Notes under the pieces: generated by a model | Told to the model about the DNA's origin: nothing | The model's input: the letters and a program-made list of their open reading frames with translations, nothing else | Databases searched by the model: none | Translations under genes and position numbers: made by a program | Part shown: positions 19,337-28,561 of the stretch, in pieces | Layout of the letters: every line of letters begins with the position of its first letter | How positions within the stretch are numbered: position 1 is the stretch's first letter | Assembly: GCF_029531845.1 (NCBI RefSeq) | Contig: NZ_JAMBPV010000001.1 | Location: forward strand, 462,963 to 526,962 | Source of the DNA: Staphylococcus equorum | GTDB taxonomy: Bacteria > Bacillota > Bacilli > Staphylococcales > Staphylococcaceae | Direction: 5' to 3' | DNA length: 64,000 nucleotides

Positions 19337-20158
19337 TTAAATGAGTTGATTTAAAAAAACTACGGCTTTCTTATATAAATCAATATTGGTTTCATTTACT
19401 ACTCTATCGAAATCGTGCTGATTGGAATTTAAAAATTCGATTTGGCAGTTACTTACGTTTTGATAGATATGTTCACTTTCTGTGTAGGGTACATCGGGAT
19501 CATTCTTACAATGTACAATGAACATTGGCGGAAAATTTTTTAATTGTTGAGGTGAAATATTGTAATCACTTTGAGTTGAAGTCTGAATGCCTAAATAATC
19601 TAGCCATTTAGCTTCTCCACGTGCATGTATATAAATAGGATATCTGTCTTGCATAGATCCAGAGGTTAACGGTTGCTGTTGAATCAGTTGATTAAGTATC
19701 TCAGGAGTGATTTTAGATGATAGTGTTTGGTACTGTGAATTTGGTCTTAAAAATGATGGTACATGTACACGACAATAACCATAAAAATCAACAATGCCAT
19801 CGACCTGACGATGTGTTGAGACAATCATTGCTAAAAAAGCACCTGCAGAACGACCGAATGTAAATAAAGGCAGTGATGGATAGCGTTGTTTAATCGCATC
19901 ATATTGTAGTAAAACATCGCTAATGATTATATTGATCTTACTTTCAGGTGCGAGACGATAAGAGGCCAAAACGAGATGAAAATCTTGTGATAGTACGTCA
20001 ATGTATGGCTGTGCTAAGTCATAGGCATCACCAAAAATTAATCCACCACCATGAAAATAAATGATAATGCCTTTTGGATTGTTGTTTTTTGCTTCAATAA
20101 CTGTAAAAGGTAAGGTGAACCCATCCTCAGTTATCATTTCAGAATGATATTGAGACAA
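19337..20158 (-). CDS. Alpha/beta hydrolase (HSL-type, HGGG)
   Basis: A 273-residue serine hydrolase with the hormone-sensitive-lipase oxyanion motif HGGG (about 36-39) and nucleophile GRSAG (Ser about 104). Aspartate and histidine follow in NDPDVPY and NQHDFDR. No signal peptide, so cytosolic. The start is TTG 20158, 10 nt after AAAGGAG; the in-frame GTG at 20167 is only 1 nt from it. It is the first gene of a two-gene unit with the M20 amidohydrolase and shares its promoter region with allC, which suggests a role in ureide breakdown. Ester or amide substrate unknown. Confidence 0.75.
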   Translation of the reverse strand: MSQYHSEMITEDGFTLPFTVIEAKNNNPKGIIIYFHGGGLIFGDAYDLAQPYIDVLSQDFHLVLASYRLAPESKINIIISDVLLQYDAIKQRYPSLPLFTFGRSAGAFLAMIVSTHRQVDGIVDFYGYCRVHVPSFLRPNSQYQTLSSKITPEILNQLIQQQPLTSGSMQDRYPIYIHARGEAKWLDYLGIQTSTQSDYNISPQQLKNFPPMFIVHCKNDPDVPYTESEHIYQNVSNCQIEFLNSNQHDFDRVVNETNIDLYKKAVVFLNQLI

Positions 20159-20281
20159 ACGTATCACGCTCCTTTATATAGAATTTGCTAACTATAGTAT
20201 CTCAAAGAAATATTTAGAAGTATTTGTATAAATCGAATAAAAGTCTTAACCATAATTGTTAGAAATGTGAATGATAACTAA

Positions 20282-20299
20282 AATGTAAACGCTTATAAT
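20282..20299 (+). promoter_or_regulatory. cre site between the hydrolase pair and allC
   Basis: AATGTAAACGCTTATAAT matches the CcpA consensus WWTGNAARCGNWWWCAWW at all but one position. It lies 32 nt before allC and between divergent ureide genes, so CcpA repression of both directions is plausible. Confidence 0.65.
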
Positions 20300-20330
20300 T
20301 AGTTGTGAAATGAAAAAGGAGTTGAATTAA

Positions 20331-21563
20331 ATGGACATACGCTCTTCTTTTGAAGCTTTAGATAAAAAATTCACTGCATTCGGTGGATTAGATGGTGGCG
20401 GTATTACCCGTTTACTATATTCAGATGAGTGGTCAAATGCTGTACATGAATTAAAACGTACATTAGAAAGTGAAGGATTCGAAACGCGTTTCGATAGTGT
20501 AGGCAACTTAAAAGGACGCATTGAAGGTAGTAAATATCCTGAAGAAACAATCCTGTCTGGTTCTCATATTGACACAGTAGTTGAGGGTGGACATTTAGAT
20601 GGTCAATTCGGCGTATTGGCAGCGTTAGTTGCAATGAAATCATTGAAAGCTGAGCATGGTCAACCACTACGTTCACTTGAAGTCTTGGCATTAGCTGAAG
20701 AAGAAGGTAGCCGTTTCCCGTATGCGTTTTGGGGAAGTAAAAATTTCTTTAACTTAGCGAAACGTGAAGACGTGAATGACATTGCTGATGGTGAAGGTAT
20801 TAATTTTAAAGCAGCGATGAACAGCGCTGGTTTTGATTATCGCAGTGAAGACAATGATTTTGATTATATTAAATCATTTATTGAAGTACATATTGAACAA
20901 GGAAAAGTACTAGAAATTGAACAAAAAGCTATAGGTGTTGTAAATGGCATCGTAGGACAAAAACGCTACAATATTCATTTAAAGGGTGAAGCGAATCATG
21001 CAGGTACTACACCGATGGGTTTAAGAAAAGATGCGGTTGTTGCTTTTAGTAAAATAGCAACAGAGTTAACAGATAAAGCAAGAGCAATCGGTGATCCGTT
21101 GGTTATTACTTTTGGTCGTGTTAATCCTGTACCCAACACAGTCAATGTTGTGCCTGGTGAAGTAACGTTTTCAATTGATTGTAGACATATCAATCAAGAT
21201 GAATTAAATGATTTTGCTAAGACGATTGATAGCTGTATTAAAACAGTTTCAGAACAAGAAGGCGTCGAATATGACATTAATTTGTGGATGGATGAAGTAC
21301 CAACAATGATGGACGAAAGATTAGTCAACGAAGTAGAAAAGGCAGCTGAACAAGTCGTTGGTGTGAAAGACAGCAAGATAATGTCTTCAGGTGCAGGCCA
21401 TGATTCTCAAATATTCGCAAAATATATTCCGACAGCAATGTTGTTTGTCCCTTCGATTAATGGCATAAGTCATAACGTTACGGAAGAAACAAACATCGAA
21501 GATTTGGTCAAAGGTATAGAAGTACTGAAACAAGTACTATATCAACTTGCTTATGAGGAATAG
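20331..21563 (+). CDS. allC: Allantoate amidohydrolase
   Basis: Hydrolyses allantoate to (S)-ureidoglycine, ammonia and CO2. It is a 410-residue Mn/Zn M20 peptidase-fold protein with His79 and Asp90 in GSHIDTVVEGGHLDG, Glu124/125 in EEEGSRFP, VHIEQGKVLE, and SGAGHDSQIFA. AAAGGAG precedes the ATG. It opens the second ureide block, followed by allE and allD, the E. coli order of function. Related N-carbamoyl-amino-acid hydrolases share these motifs, but the adjoining AllE strongly supports allantoate. Product ureidoglycine is unstable and needs AllE or PucG. Confidence 0.93.
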   Translation: MDIRSSFEALDKKFTAFGGLDGGGITRLLYSDEWSNAVHELKRTLESEGFETRFDSVGNLKGRIEGSKYPEETILSGSHIDTVVEGGHLDGQFGVLAALVAMKSLKAEHGQPLRSLEVLALAEEEGSRFPYAFWGSKNFFNLAKREDVNDIADGEGINFKAAMNSAGFDYRSEDNDFDYIKSFIEVHIEQGKVLEIEQKAIGVVNGIVGQKRYNIHLKGEANHAGTTPMGLRKDAVVAFSKIATELTDKARAIGDPLVITFGRVNPVPNTVNVVPGEVTFSIDCRHINQDELNDFAKTIDSCIKTVSEQEGVEYDINLWMDEVPTMMDERLVNEVEKAAEQVVGVKDSKIMSSGAGHDSQIFAKYIPTAMLFVPSINGISHNVTEETNIEDLVKGIEVLKQVLYQLAYEE

Positions 21564-21680
21564 CAGTAAGATATCATTCAATAAAACAGCAAATACTGAT
21601 TAAGCAGACAGATTTTATAATTAAATTTTAATGAAAATTTGAAATGACAACTTTAAATAGTGAAAAGGAGAAATGTTTTT

Positions 21681-22469
21681 ATGGGTTACTTAAATCATAA
21701 TCAAGGTTATAGAGAAGGTTTATTAGAAACACGTTCGGTAATTAAAAAAGATAATTATGCAGTTATTACACCTGATGGTTTAGTGAATAATGTGGTTCCA
21801 GGTTTTGAAGATTGCGATGTAACAATTATGGGATCACCAAGATTAGGTGCGCGTTTTGTTGATTATTTAGTGACATTGAAAAACCAAGGTGGCAATAAAC
21901 AAGGCTTTGGAGGGGGAGGTGTTCAAACATTTATCTATGTAGAATATGGTCATATCAACGCTTATGCAGACGATAAAAAATATGAATTAAGTGCAGGCGG
22001 ATACTTATACGTGCCATCACATCAAGTAATGACATTTGAAAATAGTAATCAAAACAATGATAGTAGAGTGTTTTTATATAAAAAACGTTACCAACCATTA
22101 GAAGGTTATACACCAGAAGTAGTTACAGGAAATGTGAATGAAATGGTTCAAGAACCTTATGAAGGCATGGAAGAAGTTAAGATTTTAGACCTTTTACCAA
22201 AAGAACTTGCCTATGATATGAACATTCATATTTTATCATTCAAACCTGGTGCATCACATGGTTATATCGAAACGCATGTACAAGAACACGGTGCTTATGT
22301 ATTAAGTGGACGTGGCATGTATAACTTAGACAATGACTGGTTACCAGTTGATAAAGGCGACTATATCTTTATGGGAGCATATGCACCTCAAGCAACATAT
22401 GCAGTAGGCTTAGATGAGCCATTTGCATATATCTATTCAAAAGATGCTAACAGAGATATTGAAATTTAA
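21681..22469 (+). CDS. allE: (S)-ureidoglycine aminohydrolase
   Basis: A 262-residue bicupin enzyme that releases ammonia from (S)-ureidoglycine to give (S)-ureidoglycolate using a Mn-binding cupin site. The C-terminal cupin carries GASHGYIETHVQEHGAYVL with its metal-binding His and Glu residues, and GRGMYNLDNDW. The start is ATG 21681, 10 nt after AAAGGAG; an upstream GTG at 21660 precedes the site and is rejected. It lies between allC and allD with a 12-nt gap to allD. The long N-terminal part (YREGLLETRSVIKKDNYAVI) matches the family. Confidence 0.94.
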   Translation: MGYLNHNQGYREGLLETRSVIKKDNYAVITPDGLVNNVVPGFEDCDVTIMGSPRLGARFVDYLVTLKNQGGNKQGFGGGGVQTFIYVEYGHINAYADDKKYELSAGGYLYVPSHQVMTFENSNQNNDSRVFLYKKRYQPLEGYTPEVVTGNVNEMVQEPYEGMEEVKILDLLPKELAYDMNIHILSFKPGASHGYIETHVQEHGAYVLSGRGMYNLDNDWLPVDKGDYIFMGAYAPQATYAVGLDEPFAYIYSKDANRDIEI

Positions 22470-22481
22470 GGAAGGTTGTTA

Positions 22482-23516
22482 ATGATGGAAGAAGAGACGT
22501 TAGTATACGTTGAAAGAGATAAATTACGCGAACTTTTCAAAAGAAAATTGACTCAAGCTGACCTTCCTGAAACACAAGCAGATAAAACTGCTGACCTTAT
22601 GATATTTGCTGATGAACGTGGCATCCATTCTCATGGTTCAATACGTATGCAATATTATGCCGAGCGCATTTCGAAAAAGGGTTACAATTTGGACCCCCAA
22701 TTTGAATTTACGCAAACTGGTCCATCAGTTGGTACTTATTCTGGAGACAATGCAGTGGGTCATTATGTAGCATATCAAGCCATGGAAAAAGCTATTACAA
22801 TGGCTGAAAACAGTGGTATTGGTATGGTAGGCGTTAAAGAAATGGGACACAGTGGTGCTATTGGCTATTTTGCAGAACAAGCTGCTAAAAAAGGTATGGT
22901 TGCAATCACAGTCTGTCAATCTGATCCAATGGTTGTACCATTCGGTGGTACGAAGCCATACTTTGGCACGAACCCTATTGCATTTGCAGCACCAAGACAA
23001 TCTGGTGAACCAATTTTGTTCGATATGGCAACAACTGTTCAAGCGTGGGGAAAAATTTTAGACGCACGTTCTAAACATAAAACAATCCCTGATACATGGG
23101 CAGTCGATAGTCAAGGTGAGCCTACGACTAATCCATTCGAGGTGGCAGCATTGTTACCTGTTTCTGGACCTAAGGGTTATGGACTCATGATGATGGTAGA
23201 TATCTTAGCTGGCAGTTTATTAGGATTACCATTTGGAAAACATGTTACTTCTATGTATAAAGATTTAAGCCAATATCGCAGATTAGGACAATTTCATATT
23301 GTTATTAATCCAGCATACTTTGGGGATAGAACATTATTTTTAGAAAAAGTTTCGGACATGGTTAATGAGTTGCATGAAGTAAAGGCAGCACAAGGGTTTG
23401 ATCAGGTGTACTATCCTGGAGAAATTCAAGAAGAAGTTAAACAGCGTTATATTAAAAGTGGTATTCCAATCGCTGAAAGCATCTATGAATATTTAATATC
23501 AGATAAGACATATTAA
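22482..23516 (+). CDS. allD: Ureidoglycolate dehydrogenase (first copy)
   Basis: NAD-dependent oxidation of (S)-ureidoglycolate to oxalurate. The 344-residue protein belongs to the LDH2/MDH2 (YlbC) oxidoreductase family, with signatures DERGIHSHGSIRM, GMGHSGA-type loop (KEMGHSGAIGYFAE), CQSDPMVVPFGG and GPKGYGLMMMVD. The start is ATG 22482, 6 nt after GGAAGG; a second Met follows directly. It is tightly spaced after allE. It is a close paralogue of the next gene, from which it is separated by a structured 87-nt element, so substrate division between the two is possible. Confidence 0.9.
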   Translation: MMEEETLVYVERDKLRELFKRKLTQADLPETQADKTADLMIFADERGIHSHGSIRMQYYAERISKKGYNLDPQFEFTQTGPSVGTYSGDNAVGHYVAYQAMEKAITMAENSGIGMVGVKEMGHSGAIGYFAEQAAKKGMVAITVCQSDPMVVPFGGTKPYFGTNPIAFAAPRQSGEPILFDMATTVQAWGKILDARSKHKTIPDTWAVDSQGEPTTNPFEVAALLPVSGPKGYGLMMMVDILAGSLLGLPFGKHVTSMYKDLSQYRRLGQFHIVINPAYFGDRTLFLEKVSDMVNELHEVKAAQGFDQVYYPGEIQEEVKQRYIKSGIPIAESIYEYLISDKTY

Positions 23517-23525
23517 ATTAAAACT

Positions 23526-23612
23526 AAAGGAAGCGAAATGGGACAATTTCATGAAATGTATGATGACATACGTTTGAAGTTAATTAGAATGATCCCAAGT
23601 AGCTTCCTTTTT
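23526..23612 (+). promoter_or_regulatory. Structured RNA element between the two allD genes
   Basis: AAAGGAAGC (23526-23534) pairs exactly with GCTTCCTTT (23602-23610). Inside, TGGGA (23539-23543) pairs with TCCCA (23593-23597) across a 4x4 internal loop, and GTATG-atga-CATAC forms a terminal hairpin. Five T end the element. It may be a leaky terminator or attenuator that lowers expression of the downstream genes, or a processing or stability element. It is too large and branched for an ordinary terminator. Confidence 0.6.
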
Positions 23613-23680
23613 AATGCAAAAAAGGTGGACAAATAAGATATATTTTCATGAAATTGAATATAAAGACAGGAGGTTTTAGT

Positions 23681-24730
23681 GTGCGTGTATCAGAAGAACA
23701 ATTATTTGAACTTATGAAAAATAAATTAGTAAAGGCTGGGTTGAATGAAAGTGCTGCAAAAGACGTGGCGGACGTTCTGACATTTGCAGATCACAGAGGT
23801 ATCCATTCTCATGGTGCTGTCAGAGTTGAGTATTATGCAGAACGTATTGCTAAAGGTGGCATAACAGCCAATCCAAACTATCAATTTGAACAAACAGGTC
23901 CTTCAGCTGCAGTCTTTGAAGGAGACAATGGCCCTGGTCACCAAGCTGCGAAACAAGCAATGGAAAAAGCTATTGCAATGGCTAAAGAGAGTGGTGTTGC
24001 AGTTGTTGGTATGAAACATATTTCTCATAGCGGGGCACTTGGTTACTTCGTCGAAATGGCTGCAAAAGAGAATATGGTTGGTATTAGTATGTGTCAATCA
24101 GATCCAATGGTAGTGCCGTTTGGTGGTACAGAACCTTACTTTGGAACTAACCCGATTGCATTTAGTGCGCCATCGAATGACGACCGTATTATTACATTTG
24201 ATATGGCGACAACAGTGCAAGCGTGGGGGAAAGTACTTGATGCGAGAGCGAAACATTTATCTATTCCAGATACATGGGCAGTTGATGCACAAGGTGAGCC
24301 GACTACTGACGCTAGAGATGTACATGCACTCGTTCCAGTAGCTGGACCTAAAGGTTATGGCTTAATGATGATGGTCGATATCCTATCTGGTAGTTTATTA
24401 GGTGTGCCTCATGGTGTACACGTATCATCAATGTATAAAGATTTAACCAAAGGACGAGATTTAGGTCAATTGCATATTGTAATAAATCCGGCGTTTTTCA
24501 CTGACTTAGAACAGTTTAAGACACGCATTTCAACTATGTTAGATGAGCTTAAAGCACAACCTGCTGCAGAAGGATATGGTGAAATTTTCTATCCTGGTGA
24601 ACGTGGCCGTATGCGTAGTGAAAAATATGACGAAGATGGTATAGAAATTGTTGATGACATCTATGAATACTTAATATCGGATGATGTACATTATGATCGC
24701 TACCACGGAAAAAATAGATTCGCAGAATAA
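23681..24730 (+). CDS. LDH2/MDH2-family oxidoreductase, second AllD-type enzyme
   Basis: A 349-residue paralogue of the preceding AllD, sharing DHRGIHSHGAVRVEYYAERI, HISHSGALGYF, MCQSDPMVVPFGGTEPY and GPKGYGLMMMVDIL. The start is GTG 23681 with AGGAGG 7 nt upstream; the in-frame ATG at 23648 has no ribosome site. The two proteins differ mainly in the N- and C-terminal thirds. It is followed by allF (fdrA) after 15 nt, so it is the copy placed as in an AllD-AllFGH series. It may be the second ureidoglycolate dehydrogenase or handle another 2-hydroxy acid. Confidence 0.85.
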   Translation: MRVSEEQLFELMKNKLVKAGLNESAAKDVADVLTFADHRGIHSHGAVRVEYYAERIAKGGITANPNYQFEQTGPSAAVFEGDNGPGHQAAKQAMEKAIAMAKESGVAVVGMKHISHSGALGYFVEMAAKENMVGISMCQSDPMVVPFGGTEPYFGTNPIAFSAPSNDDRIITFDMATTVQAWGKVLDARAKHLSIPDTWAVDAQGEPTTDARDVHALVPVAGPKGYGLMMMVDILSGSLLGVPHGVHVSSMYKDLTKGRDLGQLHIVINPAFFTDLEQFKTRISTMLDELKAQPAAEGYGEIFYPGERGRMRSEKYDEDGIEIVDDIYEYLISDDVHYDRYHGKNRFAE

Positions 24731-24745
24731 TAATGGAGGCATAAG

Positions 24746-26506
24746 ATGTTATACACAATAATTAAAGAAAATACGTATCAAGATTCAATTGTATTAATGT
24801 TACTATCAAATAAATTATCTGCTATAGATGGAGTGAATCAAGTTTCAATTATGATGGGCACACCAGCTAACAAAGATATATTTAAATCATCTGGTTTAGG
24901 AACATCAGAATTAGAAGATGCAAAACCAAATGATATCGTCATTGTCGTTGATACGGATGATGAAGCTAAAGTAGAAGAAGTTAATGAAGAAGTAGAAGCA
25001 GAATTAAAAGGTAAAAATGATAGCGATACAAAATCACAAAAACAAGATGAAGCTTCAAATTGGAAACGTGCTTTAGAATTAGCGAATAATCCTAATCTTG
25101 CACTTATTTCTATTCCTGGTCAGTATGCTGCAATGGAAGCTGAAAATGCTTTGAACCATAATTTGAATATCTTTATGTTCAGCGATAATGTTGCTAAAGA
25201 GGATGAAGTACATTTAAAAGAACTTGCTCATGATAAAGGTTTATTAGTTATGGGTCCTGACTGTGGTACAGGTATTATCCATGGTTTACCACTTGCTTTT
25301 ACTAATACTGTTAACGAAGGGGATATCGGTGTTGTAGGCGCTTCAGGTACAGGTATTCAAGAAGTTACTACTATTATCGATAGAGAAGGTAAAGGTGTAA
25401 CTAATGCATTAGGAACAGGTGGACGCGATTTATCAACTGAAGTTGGCGCAATCACAATGTTAGATAGCATTAAAGTATTAAACGCTGACCCAAAAGTTAA
25501 AGTGATAACTGTTATTTCAAAGCCGCCTGCAAAAGAAGTAGAAGAGAAAGTGTTGAACGTACTACGTAATATTGATAAACCTATCGTTACTTTATTCTTA
25601 GGTTCTAAACCTACATATACTGAAGAAAATATTTATCATGCGTATACATTGGAAGAAGCAGCACGTGTTTCTGTACAACTTTCAAATGACGGAACACCAA
25701 ATTTTAAACCAACAGTTAAAGAAAATATTTCTGTGAATTTAATTGCACAACAAAATGGTATCAAAGGTTATTATTCTGGAGGTACATTAGCATCTGAAGC
25801 AGCAATGTTAGTGAAAGATACATTAGGTGATAATTCTAGTGATGAAACCCCAGAAGGCTTTTCATATAAGGGCGGCAACCATGAAATCATTGATTTAGGT
25901 GATGATATCTATACACAAGGTAGACCACATCCAATGATTGATCCATCAAAACGAATTGAAATGTTAGAAAATTCATCTGATGATCCATCTACAGCTGTAA
26001 TCATGTTAGATAACGTTATTGGTTATGGTAGTCATGATGACATGGCGAGTGAACTAGCGCCAACAATTAAAGGGATTCTTCAAAAAGTACAAGAAGAAGG
26101 ACGCACTTTAGCAGTATTAACGACTGTAGTTGGTACTGCACATGATCACCAAGATTATCAAACACAAATCAATACTTTAGAAGAAGCTGGAGCCATAGTT
26201 TGTGAAACCAATGATCAAATGGTTCGTACAGCGTTAAATATAATTGGTAGTACTGTGACACAACCCAATCGTGAAACTAAAACGTTTGAAGCAGAAAAGG
26301 TAGATTTAACTGTTGATGAAAAAGTGATGAACTTAATTAATATGACGCCAAGTGTCATTAACATTGGTCTACAAAGCTTCACATCAGCAATACAAGAGAG
26401 TGGTGCAGAAGTAGTGCAATTTAACTGGCGTCCAATCGCTGGTGGCGATGAAAAATTAATGAAAGTACTTCAATATTTAAATAACTTCGAAGGAGAGACG
26501 GTATAA
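24746..26506 (+). CDS. allF: FdrA/AllF, oxamate carbamoyltransferase subunit
   Basis: A 586-residue FdrA-family protein related to the succinyl-CoA synthetase alpha fold, with GVVGASGTGIQEVTTIIDREG and GPDCGTGIIHGLPLAF signatures. In E. coli, fdrA, ylbE and ylbF (renamed allF, allG, allH) encode the three-part oxamic transcarbamylase that splits oxalurate with phosphate into oxamate and carbamoyl phosphate. The same three genes follow in the same order here. GGAGG precedes the ATG, and the next gene starts 1 nt after its stop. An acidic linker lies at about 70-115. Function is by homology to the E. coli set. Confidence 0.88.
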   Translation: MLYTIIKENTYQDSIVLMLLSNKLSAIDGVNQVSIMMGTPANKDIFKSSGLGTSELEDAKPNDIVIVVDTDDEAKVEEVNEEVEAELKGKNDSDTKSQKQDEASNWKRALELANNPNLALISIPGQYAAMEAENALNHNLNIFMFSDNVAKEDEVHLKELAHDKGLLVMGPDCGTGIIHGLPLAFTNTVNEGDIGVVGASGTGIQEVTTIIDREGKGVTNALGTGGRDLSTEVGAITMLDSIKVLNADPKVKVITVISKPPAKEVEEKVLNVLRNIDKPIVTLFLGSKPTYTEENIYHAYTLEEAARVSVQLSNDGTPNFKPTVKENISVNLIAQQNGIKGYYSGGTLASEAAMLVKDTLGDNSSDETPEGFSYKGGNHEIIDLGDDIYTQGRPHPMIDPSKRIEMLENSSDDPSTAVIMLDNVIGYGSHDDMASELAPTIKGILQKVQEEGRTLAVLTTVVGTAHDHQDYQTQINTLEEAGAIVCETNDQMVRTALNIIGSTVTQPNRETKTFEAEKVDLTVDEKVMNLINMTPSVINIGLQSFTSAIQESGAEVVQFNWRPIAGGDEKLMKVLQYLNNFEGETV

Positions 26507-26507
26507 T

Positions 26508-27773
26508 ATGGCTTACAAAACAATAGATGAAGCAAACCAAGCGGTCATAGATAAAATGGTTGCAGCAGCGCCATTTTTAGTAGATGTAGTTTCGGCGAAA
26601 TCTAAGATTCCTGAGCTTACAGATCATGTACTATTACATGCTGGACCACCAATTCAATATGAAAATATGACAGATCCAATGCAAGGTTCTTGTGTAGGTG
26701 CCATTCTTTTTGAAGAATGGGCAAGTAATGAGGAAGATGCACGTGCATTATTAGAAAATGGCAAAATAAAATTTATTCCTTGTCATCATGTGAAAGCAGT
26801 AGGTCCAATGGGGGGTATCACTTCAGCAAACATGCCAGTTTTAGTAGTAGAAAATAGAGAAACTGGTAATGAAGCCTACTGTCAAATGAACGAAGGTATC
26901 GGCGCAGTGTTACGTTTTGGCGCTTACAATAAAACAGTAGTCAATCGTTTACATTGGATGAAAGATGTATTAGGTCCTGTACTTAGCAAAGCGTTAAAAC
27001 AAATGGGTGATGGTTTAAACGTTAACGTACTTATAGCGAAAGCAATTGCGATGGGAGACGAATTCCACCAACGTAATATTGCTGCTTCATTAGCATTTTT
27101 AAAAGAAGTGACACCAATTATCTCTTCATTAGAAGACGTAGAAGCAGAAAAACGTACGGAAGTACTCCAATTCTTAGCAGATACAGATCAGTTCTTCCTT
27201 AATGTTGCTATGGCTACAGGTAAAGCAATGATGGATGCTGCTCGCCAAATCGAACATGGAACGGTTGTTACAGCGCTATGTCGTAATGGTGAAAACTTCG
27301 GGATCCGCATCGCTGGTATGGGTGATCAATGGTTTACTGCACCAGTAAATACACCACAAGGATTGTATTTCACAGGTTATTCTGCAGATGATGCGAATAC
27401 AGATATTGGTGACTCTGCGATTACTGAAACAATCGGTGTAGGTGGTATGGCGATGATTGCTGCACCTGCAGTAACAAGATTCATTGGTACAGGTGGATTT
27501 GATGATGCTCTAGAAATCAGTAATGAAATGACTGAAATTTGTATGGGTGAAAATCCTAACTTTGCAATTCCTACATGGAATTTCAGAGGTGCATGTTTAG
27601 GCATAGACGCGCGTAAAGTTGTGGAAACAGGTATTACACCAGTTATCAACACAGGTATTGCGCATAAAATTGCAGGCTACGGTCAAATTGGTGCTGGTAC
27701 TGTACACCCACCAATAGAATGTTTTGAAAAAGCTATTTCAGCATACGCTGAAAAATTAGGGTTTAAAGCGTGA
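26508..27773 (+). CDS. allG: YlbE/AllG (DUF1116), oxamate carbamoyltransferase subunit
   Basis: A 421-residue DUF1116 protein, matching E. coli YlbE in length and in blocks such as HAGPPIQYENMTDPMQGS, MQGSCVGAILFEEW and LCRNGENFGIRIAG. It is a subunit of the three-gene oxalurate-phosphorolysing enzyme. Its ribosome site (GGAGAG) lies in the end of allF. It overlaps allH by 4 nt (GTGA). The subunit division of labour is not evident from the sequence. Confidence 0.88.
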   Translation: MAYKTIDEANQAVIDKMVAAAPFLVDVVSAKSKIPELTDHVLLHAGPPIQYENMTDPMQGSCVGAILFEEWASNEEDARALLENGKIKFIPCHHVKAVGPMGGITSANMPVLVVENRETGNEAYCQMNEGIGAVLRFGAYNKTVVNRLHWMKDVLGPVLSKALKQMGDGLNVNVLIAKAIAMGDEFHQRNIAASLAFLKEVTPIISSLEDVEAEKRTEVLQFLADTDQFFLNVAMATGKAMMDAARQIEHGTVVTALCRNGENFGIRIAGMGDQWFTAPVNTPQGLYFTGYSADDANTDIGDSAITETIGVGGMAMIAAPAVTRFIGTGGFDDALEISNEMTEICMGENPNFAIPTWNFRGACLGIDARKVVETGITPVINTGIAHKIAGYGQIGAGTVHPPIECFEKAISAYAEKLGFKA

Positions 27774-28561
27774 TTTTTCAAGCCAGTACCATTGGAGAGA
27801 TTGCCCAGGAAATACTAGAACATCGTCAAACGTTTTATGTGCATAGTATTTTTAAAAAAGGATTCAATATTGTAAATGGTGATCAAACAATTATATTTAT
27901 AGGCAGTGATGAAAATGGTGCTTTTCCCTTTGGTATCACTGTAGATCATCAAACTAGAAGTCAACTTTTAGCAAATATTTCATTGAATCAACAAATCAGA
28001 GTAACTGCAAATTCACTTTTCATTAACGATGGATGTCAGTTGGTTTGGCGTAATCAACCGGTACATACAAGTAGCGTTGAATCTGAAATTGATTTGGCAT
28101 TATTGATTGGAAATATAACAACATATAACTTTTCAGAGTATGATCAGGGTGATTTCCCTTATTTAAAAATGCAGCAAATCATTAATGTGTTAAAAAAGGA
28201 TGATAAAGCGGAAGTTGAACAATCATTGCGCTATTTAATCGGTAGAGGGCAAGGATTAACGCCTTCTGGTGATGATATCTTAACTGGCACGCTATTTGTG
28301 CATTTCATGAATCCTTTTATACTTGATCAAAATTTAGAAATCATACGGCAATTAATTAAAGAACCGTTAACTACATTAGTTGCTACGACATTTTTAAAGA
28401 GTGCCTTAAAAGGGTTGTTTAGTTCGAAAATATTAGTGTTGCAACATAAACCAACCGTGTATCATATGAATAAACTATTAGAAGTAGGGTCATCATCTGG
28501 GAAAGATACATTGTACGGCATATTTGTAGCATCAACCTTAAGGAGTGGAACGTATGAGTAA
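27770..28561 (+). CDS. allH: YlbF/AllH (DUF2877), oxamate carbamoyltransferase subunit
   Basis: A 263-residue DUF2877 protein with the family signature GRGQGLTPSGDDILTGTLF in its second half. It corresponds to E. coli YlbF. It starts at GTG within the allG stop (GTGA overlap), indicating translational coupling, and itself overlaps the carbamate kinase gene by 8 nt. The DUF2877 signature is also found in proteins next to other carbamoyl-phosphate pathways. Assigned to the AllFGH complex by synteny. Confidence 0.86.
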   Translation: MIFQASTIGEIAQEILEHRQTFYVHSIFKKGFNIVNGDQTIIFIGSDENGAFPFGITVDHQTRSQLLANISLNQQIRVTANSLFINDGCQLVWRNQPVHTSSVESEIDLALLIGNITTYNFSEYDQGDFPYLKMQQIINVLKKDDKAEVEQSLRYLIGRGQGLTPSGDDILTGTLFVHFMNPFILDQNLEIIRQLIKEPLTTLVATTFLKSALKGLFSSKILVLQHKPTVYHMNKLLEVGSSSGKDTLYGIFVASTLRSGTYE

